A stretch of 40,455 bases of DNA from contig MU624614.1 of NCBI GenBank assembly GCA_025349905.2, forward strand, positions 1 to 40,455, in the 5' to 3' direction. A program made the translations under genes and the position numbers. The stretch is from Blastocladiella britannica (taxonomy: Eukaryota > Blastocladiomycota > Blastocladiomycetes > Blastocladiales > Blastocladiaceae). Below the pieces are notes generated by a model. The model worked only from the letters and a program-made list of their open reading frames with translations, did no database searches and had not been told where the DNA came from. Below, piece after piece: positions 38,116-40,455 of this stretch (position 1 is the first letter of the stretch; each line of letters starts with the position of its first letter).

Positions 38116-40317
38116 CTACATTTGGTACGCATTTTCGGCAATCTCCTTCCGGCCAATGGCCGTGATCTCAATGGTCTGCTCCACCAGCTCCTGAGTTAGC
38201 GGCGACTCAATGTCTTCGGCCAGCGCCAGGGCCAGCCGCACCGCGTTCTTGATCTGCCGCCCGTTCATGACGGGAACCGACAGCTTGTCGTAGTCCAGGT
38301 GCCCGACCTCGATCCCGGACACGTTGGCCACCAGGTTCAGCCACACTTGCTTGCGCGCTTCGCGGGCCAAGTGGTCGTACCGAAGCGCCACGGTCACCCG
38401 CGACTCGAACGCCGGATCAAAGTCTGTCACCCGGTTGGTAGTCAGGAAGATGATCCCTGGGTGGTACTCGAGTAGGCGCAGCATCACGCACACCATGGCG
38501 TTGCGCACCACGTCGGAGCCCGACCCGGACGACCGCTTTTCCAGGAACGTGTCGGCCTCGTCGCTGTTTTATTCCATGGATGTGAGTTGAATGATAGTCA
38601 AACAAAAAAAAAAAGGAAAGGACAAACGAACATGAGAATAAGTGCGTCCCAGCCGGCACAGAGTTCGAGCACCGATCCCATACGCTGCTCCATGGCCTCG
38701 GGCGTGGTCCCCAGCTCGCCCATGGTCACGTAGTACAGCGGCTTGTGCAGCAACTCGGCGATCGCCTCGCCCGTCAACGTCTTGCCCGTCCCCGGTGGGC
38801 CATGGAGCAAGAACACGGACCCGCCCGACTTGGAGCTGATAATGTCGGTGAACTTGGCCTGCGTGGACTTGCCGCCAAACTTGACGAGCGCGCGGATCAG
38901 CCGCTTGCGTTCGGGCGCAATCACCAGCTGATCGAACGCATGGTCGTTGAAGTGGATGTCCTGCAACGCCTCCACCAGCACGTGGCCCCATGCCTTGGTG
39001 GAGAAACTGAATCCGACCACTGCTGGCCACACCAGCGGGTGGAAGTGCGCGGGGAGTGTCCGGTACAGCAGCATGCCCTCGCCGACGGGCGGCAACTTGT
39101 TGGCGTCGCGGCCAAAGGACGGGTCGCTCAGCATGCGCTTGTAGCGGGCGGACGCCGCCATCATCGCCAGCGTCGCCTCGTCCGAGCCTTGCGAGGGTAA
39201 ATGGCCCAGCAGCAGACCGCGTTCCGAGTCAATCACCAGCCGGCCCGAGGACGCCGTTGGGACCAGCGACGTGTGCTTTTGCTGGTTGTGCGCAAAGAAC
39301 GCGCCGGCCGAGTACTCGACGAATGGCGTCTCGGTCTTGGCCAGAAGCGCGACGCATTTTGCGCCGCGACCGGTCAAATGCGATGCCTCCCCGCCGTCTT
39401 TGATCGGCACCACGACCCCCAAGTCGGCGAGAGAGCGGACCTGTACAAATATGGTCGGTAAATTAACAACAAAAAAAAAAGGAAAAGAGTATATCATACC
39501 TTGGCGCCGGTCCAGCCCGAGTACACTTCCTCAAACTCGACAATGGCCCAGAACCGGCCAAACGGAACCGCCGATTCCATGCGAATGTGGAACGAGGTCT
39601 CGGTTTTGAACAAGGTGCGCTTTTCCTCGTACCACGAGGTGCGCACACGGTACCCGGCCTTGACGGACCCGCCCACAAGCGATGTCGGGCCCGCCACCAG
39701 GTTCCCGGGTTTGTACAGCTCTCCCAACCCCTCAAACTCGACCGAGCCCATTTCAATTGCCACCTTGTTGGCGGCAATGGTGTTTGCGTAGTGGGTTTCC
39801 AGCGAGATGATCAGATCGTCCAAGCCCAGAACCGAGATGGTGGTGAGCGGATCGGGAACCTGTTATTCCGTTGTGAGTGGGAATCCTCCAGTGGGAACTC
39901 CGTGAAGGTTACCTTGAAGCCAAGAACGCTAAACAACGCCACGGCGTGGTGCTGCGCGTAGCGCTTGGCGCCGTCCCGATCCTCGTCGTCCACGGCAACC
40001 GTGGCATTGTAATCGCGCAACGTGAGCTGCGTGGCACGCAGTTTCCCCAGCGCGTAAAACAGCTGGATGGCAGGAAGTTTGCGCGACATGGGCGCGCCGG
40101 GCACCAGCGCCTTGACCAGACTGAACAGCCCGATCTGGGTCGGCGTCAGCTCGGGACCGGGCAGAAACTGGTACTCGTAGGCGGCGTCGACCACGCGCTT
40201 TTCAAAGTAGCTGCCCTTGGCATCGAGATCGACGGCAGCCACGGCCGAGGCCAGGTCCGGGATGGGAGTCCTTGCCGGCAGCGGCGGTGGGGGCGGCGGA
40301 GGGGGCGGACCGGACAT
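38116..40317 (-). CDS. AAA+ ATPase of the fungal AAA/DUF7025-like type, four exons
   Basis: Exons 40317-39913, 39859-39500, 39440-38632 and 38563-38116 encode 673 residues. The AAA core is at the C-terminus: Walker A HGPPGTGKT, Walker B LILIDEADTF (formed only after splicing of intron 3), sensor-1-type IIFLTTNRVTDFD and arginine-finger region FESRVTVALRYD, then the helical lid. The N-terminal 380 residues contain a poly-Pro start (SGPPPPPPPPPLPAR), a region with WAIVEFEEVYSGW and a beta-rich stretch with FWAIVEF and GYRVRTSWYEE as in large fungal AAA proteins of unknown role (often annotated DUF7025). The partner or substrate is unknown; remodelling of a protein complex is the family expectation. 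The ATG at 40317 abuts TATAAAA (40315-40324, minus strand). Confidence 0.9.
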
Positions 40318-40324
40318 TTTTATA
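40315..40324 (-). promoter_or_regulatory. TATAAAAATG start context (AAA+ gene)
   Basis: On the coding strand TATAAAA joins directly to the start codon. The same ten bases occur at the starts of the kinase-ANTH gene (22033-22042) and HIS2 (34044-34053), also on the minus strand. Whether this is a translational context or a TATA box with a start site just downstream cannot be told. Confidence 0.5.
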
Positions 40325-40455
40325 TGAATTGCACTCAATTGAGGTTTTCCTGTTGGTGAGAGTGAAAGTTCGTACAACCTGGGACGGTTTTATACGCTCG
40401 CGGACAAGGATCTTGGCAGTGGCAAACCTCTTTGTCCATCTTGGCAACTCCATAG
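40318..40455. other. Promoter-side sequence of the AAA+ gene, window end
   Basis: 138 bases upstream of the AAA+ start codon on the minus strand. An AT-rich leader adjoins the ATG. Nothing else is recognised before the end of the window. Confidence 0.4.

Overview
The window reads as nuclear DNA of an early-diverging, probably zoosporic fungus. The genes are GC-rich, lie close together on both strands, and carry short AT-rich introns (about 50-70 nt, a few near 30 nt). They encode eukaryotic and fungal housekeeping proteins: uS19, Vps45, Vps68, mevalonate diphosphate decarboxylase and histidinol phosphatase. A large protein with repeated Leu-Asp-Trp-Trp units, a cyclic-nucleotide-gated channel relative and an ALKBH8-type protein with an AlkB domain point towards Blastocladiomycota (Allomyces/Catenaria type). 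That placement is inference from gene content; no rRNA is present. No tRNA, rRNA, CRISPR array or intact mobile element was recognised.

Layout. 1-1386: no gene I can support. 1387-3615 (+): ethanolamine/amino-acid permease, five exons. About 3786-5375 (+): divergent Hsp70 relative. 5826-6345 (+): ribosomal protein uS19. 6417-7341 (+): HAD phosphatase, convergent with VPS45 (7364-9308, -). VPS45 is head-to-head with a six-exon VPS68/TMEM50 gene (9449-10297, +). 10460-11472 (-): a probably broken gene. 11587-12977 (-): secreted Cys/Lys-rich protein. 13301-14323 (-): orphan, divergent from mevalonate diphosphate decarboxylase (14571-15986, +). 16221-18083 (-): orphan polytopic membrane protein. 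18184-22035 (-): NAK-family kinase fused to an ANTH-like domain, divergent from a VPS37A-like ESCRT-I gene (22687-23793, +). 23976-27527 (+): cyclic-nucleotide-binding channel-like gene with many short introns. 27554-29524 (+): LDWW-repeat protein. 29545-32962 (-): UHRF1-like protein (UBL-like, PHD, SRA). Then all on the minus strand: histidinol phosphatase (33048-34046), rhodanese-methyltransferase (34085-35329), GH18 chitinase (35346-36833), RRM-AlkB ALKBH8 homologue (36932-38098) and an AAA+ ATPase (38116-40317).

The genes do not form an operon or one pathway. Four of them (VPS45, VPS68, VPS37A-like, NAK-ANTH kinase) act in endosomal or clathrin trafficking. The most unusual items are the kinase-ANTH fusion, the UHRF1-like protein that keeps UBL-like, PHD and SRA parts but lacks RING and the usual NKR finger, the Hsp70 relative without its ATPase motifs, the channel with 29- and 31-nt introns and no recognisable selectivity filter, and an exact TATAAAAATG context at three start codons. 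Exon boundaries were placed by hand from GT/AG sites, frame continuity and family resemblance; no transcript data were available.
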